Assembly (NCBI RefSeq): GCF_000003815.2 | Contig: NW_023365701.1 | Coordinates: 481,318-504,810 of the forward strand | Direction of reading: 5' to 3' | DNA: 23,493 nucleotides | DNA from: Branchiostoma floridae | Lineage: Eukaryota > Chordata > Leptocardii > Amphioxiformes > Branchiostomatidae | Part shown: piece by piece, positions 1 through 11,130 of the stretch | Layout: each line of letters opens with the position of its first letter | Numbering within the stretch: position 1 is the stretch's first letter | Program-made: the position numbers and the translations under genes | The notes under the pieces: model-generated | What the model was told of the DNA's origin: nothing | The model's database searches: none | The model's input: the letters and a program-made list of their open reading frames with translations, nothing else

Positions 1-1950
1 AGAATCACAGATAAATCATTACCGTGATGGTCTCCCATGATGATCTAGGCCCGTCCTAGTGTCTTCATGGAAATGAGGTGACCAATCACGAAAGCCTGGA
101 AGGAAATCTTTAGTAAGAAATTTCACACCAAGAGACATCGAATGTACTCATATAATGCAAGAGATTAATCATTAGATTCAGTAATTAGAATTCCCCCATG
201 CTTTGTGCATGCCATTAGCGTAACTGCATATCTTTCATGTCCCATTTCATTCGAATAAAAGCCACCCCCTCCCGAATAAGATCATCCCGAACATACATTC
301 ACAAACTAATAAGTACCTCTCACCAGCAATATTTTGCCATGTAAATCGTTCATTCTAGTGTGCAATGTGATGCATTTTAGTGTGTTTTGGTCCCATTCTA
401 AACATGCGGGGTTTTCGGGGGAAGGGAAAGAGGGAGTGGCTTTTAAGATGCACCACCCTACTCAGCTACTGCTGGCTGAATGCTGTAGTGTGACCTTTAT
501 CAGACCTTCGATGGCCTAAACCATAATAATATACTGCTAGGATAGTCCCTGAGGCGTCGCCAAAAAGCCAAAAACCCTAGCCTCCCGCGCAGCTGAAGTA
601 TTTGTTCACCAGCGATATGGACCTTACACGTTTTATCTTCCACCTTACATAGTGCCACAGGTAACAGAGTCTGTAGAATGGAATGTTAACAGATTAGTCA
701 TTCGGATCAAGGGTCACCGGTCACAATTGTGACGTGAGAATTCGTCTGTTGTACAGCAACAACCTTGATACAACAAACGTTGCTAAAGTTTGTCTAGGCC
801 AAAACCAGCAGATGGGGAATAACACCGTTCAAAGGAAAGTTCTAGGAATCTGTAAATAACGTTACATACATGATTACGTTTTACGCTAGTTTAAATGTAT
901 GTCTGTAGAAAATTGGTGACATAATTTGCAGCAGTAAGCCTTCTATTTTGTCATTGAATGTCATGTACGTCAAAAAAGTTCGTAATGTTATGACTTTATC
1001 AACAGCATTTGAGTTGAAGACAAATTGTCGGAATTTTTTTACTGCTATCTGACAGATTTCCAAGATTGTGCCTTAAGCTCGGAAGCACCGACTAGGAATC
1101 CACGACAAAACTGCAGCCTTGGGGCTGTTGTTGTTTAGCCTGTTGGCTGGAAACAAGATGGCGGCCGAAAGGCGCCAAAATCCAGGAAGATGGTGATTCC
1201 TGTTCAAACACCCAAGCAATTTTGTTTCCTAAAAGTTTGCACGTTGATTTTATGTAATGATATAACCACCCCCATAACATTGAAGTTACTATACTTCCAA
1301 GAACATATCCACGGTATCCGCAGTATTGTGGCATTATATCCGAACAAAATTATGTGTGTTTACAGTAAATGGTTATTGACGCGGAAAGAATTTCTATTTG
1401 GATCAAATGTTGAAATGGTACTTCAAATATTTGTCCAGCTCCAGACAGACCCAGCTGGGGTGTTTGTACCCTTTGGCGCGAGACATAAAGAAAACGATGA
1501 ACAGGAAATCCCAATAAAAACGCCCCCCAAAAAACGCCCAAAACAGCCGGAGCCAAACCTCTGCTTGGAAATTGGGTGTTTGATGTTTAAAAGACGATTC
1601 GCTATTCAATTAGCTAAGACTTGAATAAGTAAAACGCACACATCAGCATTACGTACGGCAAGCCTAGCGCAAGGTACTGTTTCTTCCACAGTGAAAGTGA
1701 AAGCACAACTTGCTACCAGGGATAAGAATCCCATGTAATATAGTGTGTTCTGGTACTTTATTCAAATTTTATCTCATATTTTGTCATTTTGCACTTATTG
1801 TCGTGGACTTTGTCGTGGACTATCTTTCATGGTATTTGTAATCAACTTGACTTTTATGGACTGATACACACAACACCTGAGCTTTGAATGAAGAAGAAGT
1901 GTACACCATGTCGACTGTGAGTCACACTTGTTCCTAATTGAACATTAGAA
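1..1950. other. Gene-poor stretch, nothing firmly identified
   Basis: No exon with convincing splice sites or a recognisable domain was found. Open frames on both strands around 1.1-1.6 kb overlap one another and have no domain. The stretch AAGATGGCGGC near 1156-1166 resembles a YY1-type site and is followed by a GGCGCCAAA element, so a CpG-type promoter is possible but unsupported. A 12-bp direct duplication (TGTCGTGGACTT) lies near 1799-1822. The string AAACAGCCGGAGC near 1537 recurs in inverted orientation near 10.03-10.06 kb, followed in both by AACCTCTGCTTGGA, which suggests a short dispersed repeat. Confidence 0.4.
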
Positions 1951-1959
1951 TAAGGAAAC

Positions 1960-2362
1960 TTCTGCTCACCTTGGTAGTGACGCCGAAATAGTGGTTATCC
2001 TTGCTTTCCCACGACTTCGTCCAGTAATTTACAGCCCGTCGGTACTTTTACTTGCAAATAACAGTCCAATGTCCACTTCAGACCCTCCCTGTCGGGCAAA
2101 TACTTTCACCCAGCTTGAAAAACATGTTAACAGCAATCTCACAATCGTACACGATTTCACTATTTGACATAAAAAGCGTCAGCGTTAACAAAACGGTCCA
2201 AGGATCTTGAACTTCAACTAATCTGTCTCTTCTTAGCAATGAAAACCGCAGAATGCGTCACAGTCTAGAAAAAGTAGAACTTTAGATGTGCAAAGGCACC
2301 TGGGAAGGGGGAAGTCCGTGACACTCAGGTCCGGGTGGAAAGTCACGGCGGTTGATGTAAGG
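1960..2362 (+). repeat. Diverged dispersed copy of the 15-19 kb array unit
   Basis: The segment around 2250-2330 shares a colinear series of short blocks with the tandem array at 16.6 and 17.75 kb: AATGCGTCACA, then TGCAAAGGCACCTGGGAAGG, then GGGGAAGTCCGTGACA. A GGAAAGTC half-site follows near 2336. An upstream block at 1966-1985 (TGCTCACCTTGGTAGTGACG) resembles the array's TGCTCACCTCAGTATCGGCA. The NF-kB-type sites of the array are degraded here. This shows that the array unit belongs to a dispersed family and is not unique to the array. Confidence 0.6.
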
Positions 2363-2485
2363 CAGGAAAAAGCATTTTTAACTATAAGGAAATTTTTCTT
2401 GGATTTTGATAATGCCTTATAATTTACACACCAAAGAAAACAATTAAATACTATTGCACATTATCATATAGCCAGGGAACTTGGA

Positions 2486-2647
2486 CCAATCAGAAGGCCC
2501 CATTTCATGCTGGTTATGACGCCGTAACAGATGGAAAATCATCAACAGCCGTGCATTAATCGTTTCATTAATGCACGTGTGCATTAATGACTTTTGAAAG
2601 TTTGAACCAATCAGAAGGATAGACAAACAGGACGCTGGCCAATCAGA
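2486..2647 (+). promoter_or_regulatory. Cluster of three CCAATCAGA boxes
   Basis: Three exact copies of CCAATCAGA lie at 2486-2494, 2607-2615 and 2639-2647, all on the plus strand. CCAAT in this context is the core of NF-Y sites, often found 60-100 bp upstream of animal transcription starts. A weak TATA-like AAATATAG follows near 2674, and an ATG opens a 25-codon reading frame at 2700-2777. Between the first two boxes lies a perfect inverted repeat with arms GTGCATTAAT/ATTAATGCAC (about 2550-2575). Whether this is an active promoter, or part of a repeat carrying CCAAT boxes, cannot be decided here. Confidence 0.35.
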
Positions 2648-2926
2648 ATGAGATATCCAGGAATCGTCCATCTGCAAATATAGGGGAATAAGTACAGGCA
2701 TGGCAGGGGGGATGGCTCCTTCTATTAACAAACTCGACAAACTGGAGAATGGGCGAGTGGAGAAATACAGTTTGTAACATAATGAATCGACTTTGTTATT
2801 ATTTCAAGCCTTGGAACTGAAAGACATTTCACGTACAAATTTATTCAATGTACTGAATAAAAGATGTATGTTTTATAAAGGAATTTGTCGCTTAAATTGG
2901 ACAGTTTGGGTAGGCTATATGATAAT

Positions 2927-3105
2927 AGGGTTAATGACCCGCCTGTTCCTCGGTATATATGGTGTCATAACGACTGGTCCTTTGCTATAACCACCTCATA
3001 AAACCACCTCGTTCGCTTCGCTCACTCGGTGAGTTTATTCGGTGGTTATAGCAAAGGACCAGGCGTTATGACACCATATACACCTCGGGGCGGGTCATTA
3101 ACCCT
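2927..3105. mobile_element. Palindromic MITE with 17-bp perfect terminal inverted repeats
   Basis: The 179-bp element starts with AGGGTTAATGACCCGCC and ends with the exact reverse complement. The inverted repeat continues inward, with few mismatches, for about 75 bp per arm (GGTGTCATAACG, CTGGTCCTTTGCTATAACCACC), leaving a small loop containing TTCGCTTCGCTCACTCGG. The tetranucleotide TAAT flanks both ends (2923-2926 and 3106-3109), consistent with a target-site duplication. It has no coding capacity, so it would depend on a transposase elsewhere. The superfamily is not assigned, because the duplication could also be read as TA. Confidence 0.75.
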
Positions 3106-3109
3106 TAAT

Positions 3110-4300
3110 TATTTGCATGTAATTCTGTATCAGTAAACGTAGCCAAACAGAGCCAGGAGCAAGTAAGAGGGAGCATTGTATCTTGGATTTTTACATTGCT
3201 GTCTCTGAGATTGTGACCCTCCTTGAAGGGGCGTGTATGTCACAGAAAAAGGCAGATTGCAAAATGTAACGACTCCCCAACATCTGCTTGGAGATTATCG
3301 TTAATGGACCTTAGTCAGCATTTGTTCACACTTGCCGTCGATCGATAATGTCAACACTGGACCTGACAAATTCACACAGAGATGGCGCGATGGTCGAGGG
3401 GCATAAGCTGTGTTGGGTGACAACATAGCAATTTGGTATGGTCTTACTGTAAGTCACACCAGGTCGTCATGTTTGTTGTCTTCCATTTGGGGAATGACAA
3501 GGTATGGCCCAGCGCTCAATCTAGCTGTTGCGTTAAGGGTCACTTTGACGTAAGGACGTATGACTGTATCTAATGTGACAAAGGAGGGTTTATAACATCC
3601 TTGCTACTTGCCTGCACTTTAGTCGTGTTGGGTACTAAAGACTAGAGCTAAGAAGACCTACTTGTGAGTGACCGTTGGAAGCGGACTAAACCTGACTGTG
3701 CTGGATTCCAGGCTATCTTACTTGCTACCGCCAAGACTGTTTCAAAGTGTTTGGGGTCTTTGGTTGTCCTATTTGGCTTACTAGTGAAGAAGAATGTGTG
3801 TGTAAGAATAACATCAGAATCAGAGTGGTAAACACAATGACTCATCCGACCATGGCCCTCTGACCCTCCTCAGACCAGGATTCGGAGTAAGTCGCTAGCA
3901 AGGACATCTGTGGTTCAGAGTTGATCGACGAGGCATGCCTAGCTAACATGTGTACTAGCTTGCCGACAGCTGATTTTGAGAAAAAAGTCATGAGAGTTAT
4001 ATTCTTTGTACTGTATTAACGTTACATTTTATGTCATACCTGTGACGCGAAAACGTTCTACACGGGTGTTCCGGGCCGAGTGATAACTTTCCGTATGGTA
4101 CGGGCTCTAAGTGCTTCACACGGGCTTCATTTGAATTAATCGAGCTATTTCGAGCGGAACGAGTGTGGCGCCGTCGAAAATTCGAATACCTGATTCGGAC
4201 GTTAGTTACTGTTGTAACTCGTTTTGTTCGAGGGCACCAAATTTGTTCAATTTCTGGCGCATTTCGCATCAAAACATGGGTTTTAGGTGGGTATAATATA
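3110..4300. other. Intergenic stretch, no supported gene
   Basis: No splice-flanked open frame or domain was recognised on either strand. A minus-strand open frame at 3648-3845 has no recognisable motif and no clear start or acceptor context. GGTTTATAAC near 3586 is a chance-level TATA-like string. Confidence 0.4.
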
Positions 4301-4306
4301 AATAAG

Positions 4307-4438
4307 ATACAACACGATGTATTCCGCATCACCCTCGGTCCCAGCCCTCCCGCGGGTCGGATCACCCTCCGGCCTTCGGCCGATCCGACCCGCGGTCAGG
4401 CTGGCACCTCGGGTGATACGGAATTCACCGTGTTGTAT
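4307..4438. mobile_element. GC-rich palindromic hairpin element (MITE-like)
   Basis: An inverted repeat of about 132 bp has ends ATACAACACG and CGTGTTGTAT. Its arms continue inward through GCATCACCCTCGG/CACCTCGGGTGATAC and CGCGGGTCGGATC/GATCCGACCCGCG, with a CGGCCTTCGGCCG core that is itself a hairpin. The centre is much richer in GC than its surroundings. No clear target-site duplication was seen. Just outside, an 11-mer (TACAACATTAG) is tandemly duplicated at 4449-4470. The structure fits a short non-autonomous foldback or MITE, or a palindromic repeat of unknown type. Confidence 0.6.
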
Positions 4439-4448
4439 TCTATATGTG

Positions 4449-4470
4449 TACAACATTAGTACAACATTAG
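4449..4470. repeat. 11-bp tandem duplication
   Basis: TACAACATTAG is repeated twice head to tail immediately 3' of the GC-rich palindrome. It may be a slippage or insertion scar. Confidence 0.6.
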
Positions 4471-4526
4471 TGGTCGTGAGTATAATTATTGTAAAAATGA
4501 AACACAGAAATAAATTATTTACATAC

Positions 4527-4532
4527 TTTATT
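4527..4532 (-). terminator. Candidate poly(A) signal of the kinase gene
   Basis: On the minus strand this reads AATAAA, about 375 bp downstream of the kinase stop codon. It is the canonical animal polyadenylation hexamer. The hexamer alone is weak evidence, and the region is A/T-rich. Confidence 0.35.
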
Positions 4533-4907
4533 ATATGAAAAGACTACTTGAATGATACGACAGGACTGTACTGGAACGTTCAGCTCTTCTGCAACTATAG
4601 ACATACAAAAGTAACAACATTGATATAATAATCCTGGACGTAAGCTTAAGAATACACAAGATTAGAAGTATGTTTTTGAACATAAACCCTTTAGGTATAT
4701 CAATTTTAGAATGATTTTACATGTCTAACGAAGATGATTACACATCATTTGGTGTTATTCGGCATCAATCCCGTCACGAGAAACTATGTATTGTAGGCAG
4801 CAGGAACAGGAAAACCTTTTGTGAGATGGTGCACTACTTATCTGCACCACCTGCAAGGAAGTAACGAAGTAACTTCATCAATTACTGCAGTTTACATATG
4901 AGGTTAA

Positions 4908-7900
4908 CTAAACAGATTTGTAAATATCAGGATAAGTCGTTTTGGTGTGGTAGAAGGATCCGCAGGTAGAACACCTGACAGGGACCGCGACGTGAACGCT
5001 CCTTCTGTGGCCCCCATGTAGTGGCGTGGAGTAGTGTGGTGGATTGTGACCTGAGAAGAGGAAGAATAATCATTTTAAGTATTACGAATATGAGTATCGA
5101 CGATTTATTACCATCTCTATATGATAATTCATGCCCAAAAGCTAATTAGATAATTCTAAGTGTATACACCTATACTACAACATACAAAGGTACGAAATGT
5201 CTAGTACATCTAATGTTGGAGTTTGACTTCTTTTATGGAGGTAGAGGCTAATGAATAGTCTCTTAATGGTTTGTGTGTTTTGTGATCTTCTAGATACCGA
5301 AAGATCTGGTAGATTAATTTCCAAGCATATTGAGATGATACTCTGTGTGATTGACGGTGGGCGACACAAGGGTGACGTTAGAATGAATGTAGTTGTCCCT
5401 TAAAGGTAACATTGGAGAATCAAATAGCTACTTACGTAGAGATGTAGGTGCTTTTTTGCTAGTTTCTATCATTTGCTTGTCCTCATTTTCCTGCTGTTCC
5501 GGCAATTTCATCATCGGCTTCGGCAGAACTGACGATTTCCTATCATTGCGATCCTAGGGAAGAAGTTTGATATCAAATCTTTCATCCAACTTGTACAGGA
5601 AGCCAATATTTTTTAACTGGACTGTTTTATAGCAACAGCCGCCATATACTAAAAGAAGATTCTGTTACATCCGTAGAACTTTTTTATGCATCAGTGCAAG
5701 GCTATGAGTGGAGTTTTTTTGTGCCCAACGTTTGTCCAATTCCTCTAAGTGCACAGAGCTAATGATAGTGTAGTTAAGGGCAATGTACCTCGGTTATTTC
5801 AATGAACAGCATTTTCTATGCTCAAATGGTAATGTATCCTATCAAGTATGGGCATACTCGTGACCAGGTAGATATCAAGAAACTTGTGGACTTGTTTTGA
5901 TGTTTGATAGTTTTGATGAGTATATAGATTTTGAACATCTTCAATTGTAACATGTTGTCAAAATTAATGCCCAGTTACCATGGGAGCATGTAAGTACATT
6001 TTCAAACATTACAAACATCTCATACCAATTGACATGATTAGGCTGAAAATACCATTCCCTGTTTAGAGATGGGCCTTAACATCCTAATAGGATAGTTTAA
6101 ACTAAGAAGGTTATATCACATGATATATAACCTCCTTGTTTAAACCATTTATACAACAAAGCCTCAAGTATATCTAATCATACCTTTGCTCTCATTGTGA
6201 AGGCGATGGCCTGAAGAATGACTTCCTTGCTGAATTTGTTCCTCACAACCCTTATTTGACTTTCACAGTCTGTGATTAAAGACATTAAGGACATGCTATT
6301 ACATTCACCTCTAAAATGATAGAATTGGCAGCAACCTCGTATCAATTACAATGATTTATACAGTACGTAAATGACAAAATTCAATCCGAATTCTAATTAG
6401 TAAAAGCATAATTATCTTGTTGATTTCTTATTTTCGCCATATCAAAAGGGATTTAATATGTAATGTATGAAATATATCTGAGTGCTCACCCTTGAACGAA
6501 GGTCTGTCGTCTGGATTTTGACTCCAACATGTTTGCATCAGCTGGCTTAGTGTGTCAACGTCTGGTACATTTGTGGGAACCAACCTCATATCAGGTCGTT
6601 GTCCCGTTGTCACACCATGCTTGAGGAGTGCTGGATTCATAACGTCTGAAATAAAGTGGATAAGAAGATTTCAATCATCACACATATAACATAACATAAA
6701 CCACGAGTACACGTACCTAATGTTCTGCTACCCTTTCATGAGCTAATATTATGATAAATTGGGCATGCAAAGAAGAAAAAAGTAGGTGTTGTGAGAGTTG
6801 TAGGCCGAATGATACGATTGATATTTTGTACTCACTTTCATATGGGCTTTTTCTCGTGATGATCTCCCAAAGAAGCACGCCAAAGCTGGAATCATAGAAA
6901 AAGACGACATCATTCCAAAGCAATTCCTTATTATCATCGCTGTTTTAATCCAGGCAGGGTGACATTTACACTGAGCCTGTTAAACATGTTAGTATGTATA
7001 CATGTAGTTACTCGCGTTCCTTAGGAAGATTGCAGGAAGATTAGGAACTAATTACACATACAGTTCTTTTCAATAGTTCTAATGGTACTATGTTGTCGCT
7101 TTCAAAAGTATAGCATTTTTACCTGTATACATCAAGCGCAGTGGTGGCAATAAAGTTGATATCTGCGAAGTACTCTGGCGGAGCATGTGTGACTGTTGCG
7201 CCGGTTGGGCTCGTTGCAGTAACAATACGTGATTGAGCCCTCCATTTGGAAAGGCCGAAGTCTGAAATCTGATATAAAAATGCTGGTTAGTCATCACACA
7301 CCATTGCGACATGACTTTCTGCAAATTTGACCGACAGGAAGATGGAAGGAGCTCGAGCTGTTCAACATCAGACAGTTTAAAAGTAATACCTTCGCATGGA
7401 AGTCCGAATCCAGTAGCACATTCTCTGCCTTCAGATCACAGTGGAGAATTTGTGGGTTCTGGCAGTGCAGGAAAGTCATCCCCAGGGAGATCTCGTGCAC
7501 CATTCTCGACCTCAGGGCCCAAGGCACGTCCACATCCCGCAGCAGCCCGGTCAGAGAGCCGTTCTCCATGTAGGGCATCACGATGGCGAAGTTTGGGTCC
7601 AGACAGACCCCCAGCAGACTGATGACCTGGTCTGATCGGCTTCCCAGGTTCAGTTTCCTCGCCTCGGAGTACAGCAGCTCTTGCTCACTATAAGGTATAA
7701 TGGACGTTATGAAATGCTGTCATTTATCATATGATCGCACATGAAAACAGTTCGGTAATTCTAATTGGCCCAATCTTCCACCCGGATATTTTACAAGTGC
7801 ACCATATCTTTTTCTAGATCAAATAGATTAAATCTAAAAAATATAATACAAGTTGACACAAGGATTAACGTTATTGATTTTCAAAAAAAAAACAATGGCA

Positions 7901-9729
7901 GTTTAAAAAAGATGATTTCTGCACTGACCTTCCTTCTATTTCCCGAGCCAGCAGACGTTTGACGGCTACGTCCTGTTTCCATTCCCGGTGGTGCGCTTTG
8001 GCTACAGCAGCGAATCCTCCCACCCCGAGAAGTGACTCTTGTTCCGGAAAGTCAAGCTGGCCAAACTCGATGATTGGAAATTTGTCATCGAGCGTAGCAT
8101 TTGGGTATCTGTTGCGAGAAGGATACAATATGGCATGCGTTGTATCGAACAGTATCAACAGGTTTATTGCAGAAAATGAGAATGATGGTAGATAAGAAGG
8201 TCAGATTTTTTGTTTATACAGAGCATTGGGTAATGTTACATGCGGTATTGTTAATAAGATGTTTTTTTCTAGTTTCAGAGATGGACGTCATAGGTGTTGT
8301 TGGCGTATATGTTGTGCACTCCTTCAGAAATGTCCTTGCAAAAAGGTGAGGGCATATGCTCCCTAAGCACACAAAATTTCAATAGCAAACTGCAATCTGA
8401 GGAAACATTTCGTTACCTTCTATCTTGTACAGGTTTCTCAAATGGAGGCTCTTCAGTCCCAGTATTTTCAGAAATCGGAGCCTGCGGAATAAAGTGAAAT
8501 AAACACCCATTAAAACCTATCAGGAATTGTACAAGAGTTCCAGTGTCTTGTTTAGACAGAAGAAATTAAAGTACAAATGATGATGATACTGATAACCACC
8601 GCATAATACATCAATAGCTCCAAGATGTCCCCTTACAACAGATTGATAATTGCCTGCTGGTAAGGAAAAGACCATTTTTCATATATAGTATTTCAACCTG
8701 TATTTGCTGGTAAAGCTCCTTGTCTACCCCCTCAATAGCCCTGCAGTGCACCAGACGCCCTGCGTTCCTCGATGTGTTGTCCCAGGCGATGGCCTTGGGA
8801 CCATTGACCTCATCCACACATGTAACGGTTGACTCTTCATTCGAGCTTTTGTTCCTCTTAGTTAGGTCTGTGTCCTCTGTAAACTCTGGCAATGGCTTCG
8901 GATCATTGAATGCTTCCATAAAATGCTTGACCATGACACCGAGGGCCACACCTGAGAGAAAATTACATGCAGTAAGTCAACCAACCAACAGGCAACACCT
9001 TTTATAGGGTCTTGACTTGTTTGATAGTTACTGTATCAAACTGGATGCAATACAAAGATAAAAGTTACAGATTCAGTATTATGGTGAACAGTTATTTTGT
9101 CATAGGATGATTGTTAGAAACATTGGTTTTCTTCTCCTACTCACCACTAACATAATCTCTCTTTGAAGCTAGCGACACCCTCTCCGTGAGCTCAGCTACA
9201 CCGTCGCTGTACGTTGGGTTCAAGCCGTCCGTGTTTTCAGCTATCTTGACTACAGAAGCCAAGTCTAACTTGGCGTACTCCAGCGATTTATGGACGGCAC
9301 ACCCGGTTTTCTCCACTGAGTCGTCAAAAGCACCAAGAAGACGGCTAATGCACTAAGTAAAGTGTAGAATACGATCGATCAAAATAATGTAATACAGTCT
9401 GTACCACTGGTACATGTTGATAATGAGCATGGTAATCAAACCTTAACATCCCTTTTTAAATAACTGCCTCCATGAAAATCAAGCTGCTCACACGTCAATT
9501 CGTTATCAAGATCACTAGCCGGGGCATTTTCTATTTCCGTTCTTCGATGAAAATGGCAGTGCACTACATGTTTTATACCTTACCTCCATGTACACGGAGG
9601 GGGAGGGTAATCCTCCAATGATGCTGGTCTTCTGGCATGCAATGGCTCCTACTGCGCATATGCCTGAAATCGCTCCCACCGCTGAGCCTGCAATGGCTGC
9701 TACTGCGCCTGCGTAGGCTCCTACTGTAT
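4908..9729 (-). CDS. RIPK2-like non-RD protein kinase, 12 exons, 5' incomplete
   Basis: Twelve minus-strand exons join with matching phases and GT-AG borders: 9729-9584, 9352-9145, 8951-8698, 8481-8417, 8108-7929, 7687-7390, 7268-7123, 6885-6836, 6645-6490, 6269-6184, 5553-5436 and 5050-4908, giving about 616 residues. The kinase domain spans roughly 245-510. It has a GVGGFAAV P-loop (253 on), VAVK lysine 275, helix-C Glu 293 in SEAR, catalytic HCD 367-369 with Asn 374, DFG 387-389 followed by LSKWR, APPEY 413-417, DVYSFG, and CW..NPDDRP in the C-lobe. DFGLSKWR and the H-x-DLK loop resemble RIPK2 and RIPK4. The family signals from receptors to NF-kB or cell death. Cys replaces Arg of HRD, a non-RD kinase, but the catalytic Lys, Asp and Asn remain. 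The N-terminal part has a glycine zipper (see its own entry). The tail (531-616) is short and polar, with no CARD or ankyrin repeats. The start codon and upstream exons were not found. The last exon could also be read in another frame. Confidence 0.88.
6095..6145. repeat. Intronic inverted repeat
   Basis: Arms GTTTAAACTAAGAAGGTTAT and its near reverse complement ATAACCTCCTTGTTTAAAC enclose an 8-10-nt loop in the kinase intron between 6183 and 5554. They differ by one indel or mismatch, and the element could be a tiny palindromic insertion. No target duplication is clear. Confidence 0.6.
9584..9729 (-). CDS. Glycine-zipper hydrophobic exon of the RIP-like kinase
   Basis: This most 5' exon found encodes an Ala/Gly/Ile/Val-rich run beginning VGAYAGAVAAIAG and containing GSAVGAISG, a GxxxGxxxG glycine zipper. 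It is followed by CQKTSIIGG and a polar end, SVYME. The donor is near-perfect (GAG|GTAAGG) and in phase 0 with the next exon. The acceptor is either TTTTAG|AT at 9730 or GATACAG|TA at 9724, with the same phase. At DNA level, GCAGTAGSAGCCATTGCA occurs twice, so part of the exon grew by internal duplication. Glycine zippers pack helices in membranes or oligomers. Membrane insertion is inference. A single long helix or a helical hairpin would both fit. Confidence 0.7.
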
Positions 9730-10771
9730 CTAAAATTGAAATTAAAAAGAATCAACTATCATCAAAAGCTCCACGACCCCATTCCTACGACCCTATTCCT
9801 TCCTTTAGTCTCATTACAAAGAAAACTGTATGCAAAGACTCTTATTGGCATAAATGATATGAATTCATTATTTGCTTTTCTTCTTCAGATAGCTATTATA
9901 ACATTCCCATGTTAAATATGAAAATTATGTAAAATCAAAATAATCTATTTCTAATGGTAGACACCTTTATGTGACCTACACATGTCACGTTAATGTACGG
10001 TATGCTATAGCTTTACTCTCCAAGCAGAGGTTCAGCTCCGGCTGTTTTTGAGTCGCTTTTGTCAGGCTTTCTCCTCTCTCATCGATAATTCAAATTTGTC
10101 ATGATTTGCATGATCTATATCAATTTTGCTTTGTGAAGTATGCATTAAGTTCCTGTCATTATGCACAATTGAAATATATGTTTTCCTCATTAATCATGTG
10201 AATGAAGTCATAAAGTGCATAATTGATATACCATCAAGTTGGTCTTAAAGTTACGTTCAGGTAAAATGCAACAGATGTACATTAATATATATGAGCCGTA
10301 ACTCCTAAGAAAACGTTGTAAAGGAATTAGATAATAAAAGGAAAATTCTATGTCAACATTTAATGGTATTCAAGTGGAAATTTCGACAAAATACACCTCG
10401 CAGCGTAATAAATTTATATTCCATAATGATTTGAACATGGCATGTCTAACTATTGTTCCTTGACCTTTGCCATATACCAAATGATCTGGAAAGGCTACAC
10501 CACTAACTCTCCATCCCAAGAGATACCTTCCAATCAAACATCACGATAAAAGCATTCTCACCAGACGAAATGTCAAAACCGGAAGTTTTTCCAATGCAAA
10601 GCATATAAATTCGGTCATAAACTAGCCTGGGTGTGTTAGCTTTCTCCTATCTCTCGTCTAACAACTCTGGTAGTGGGCAAAGCCTATATCTCGGGGCTAT
10701 TGGCCCCGAACAATACATACCAATCTTCACGGTACGTGTAGCAGGTTGCGGCACGTTATGCCGGTAGACAA
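9730..10771. other. Sequence upstream of the kinase exons, no exon identified
   Basis: The kinase needs at least one more 5' exon ending in phase 1, and none could be identified here. A/T-rich sequence dominates. The segment near 10.02-10.07 kb contains, inverted, the CAGCCGGAGC/AACCTCTGCTTGG blocks seen near 1.54 kb, pointing to a short dispersed repeat. Confidence 0.4.
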
Positions 10772-10779
10772 GGGTAGAC
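10772..10779. repeat. Left 8-bp target-site duplication of the foldback element
   Basis: GGGTAGAC, identical to 13143-13150. Both copies sit exactly seven bases outside the shared GGCA core of the terminal inverted repeats. Confidence 0.7.
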
Positions 10780-11130
10780 TATACATGGCAAGAAATTGGA
10801 CATTGTGAAACATGGGGCATTTCCAAACCTAACAGAAGACCTAACGTAGAATGATATTGCACCCAAGGGAATTCACCGATTTTTGCAACACAATCCACCT
10901 TACATGCCAATCAGGTACTTGAATTTCATGTTGTCTGGGCTGGGACAGTATACACATTTTCCATCAACCCTTCGTCCAAAACCCTCCACAGCCTAACAAG
11001 GGACACACGCCATCCTGACACAAGAGGGACACCGAGTCTCAAGCAAACCTTACATAACGGCATTAGCACGGGTGGTCCTTCTTAACAAGACACAAGACAC
11101 ACGCAACCAAGTTTGTCCACCTTACGTTAC

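Noticed and set aside
1190-1624. 144-codon plus-strand frame
   Set aside because: It overlaps minus-strand frames of similar length, has no recognisable domain, unclear start context and repeat-like sequence.
7311-7635. Long plus-strand frames across the kinase exons
   Set aside because: They are antisense to the GC-rich kinase exon at 7390-7687, whose protein has clear kinase motifs.
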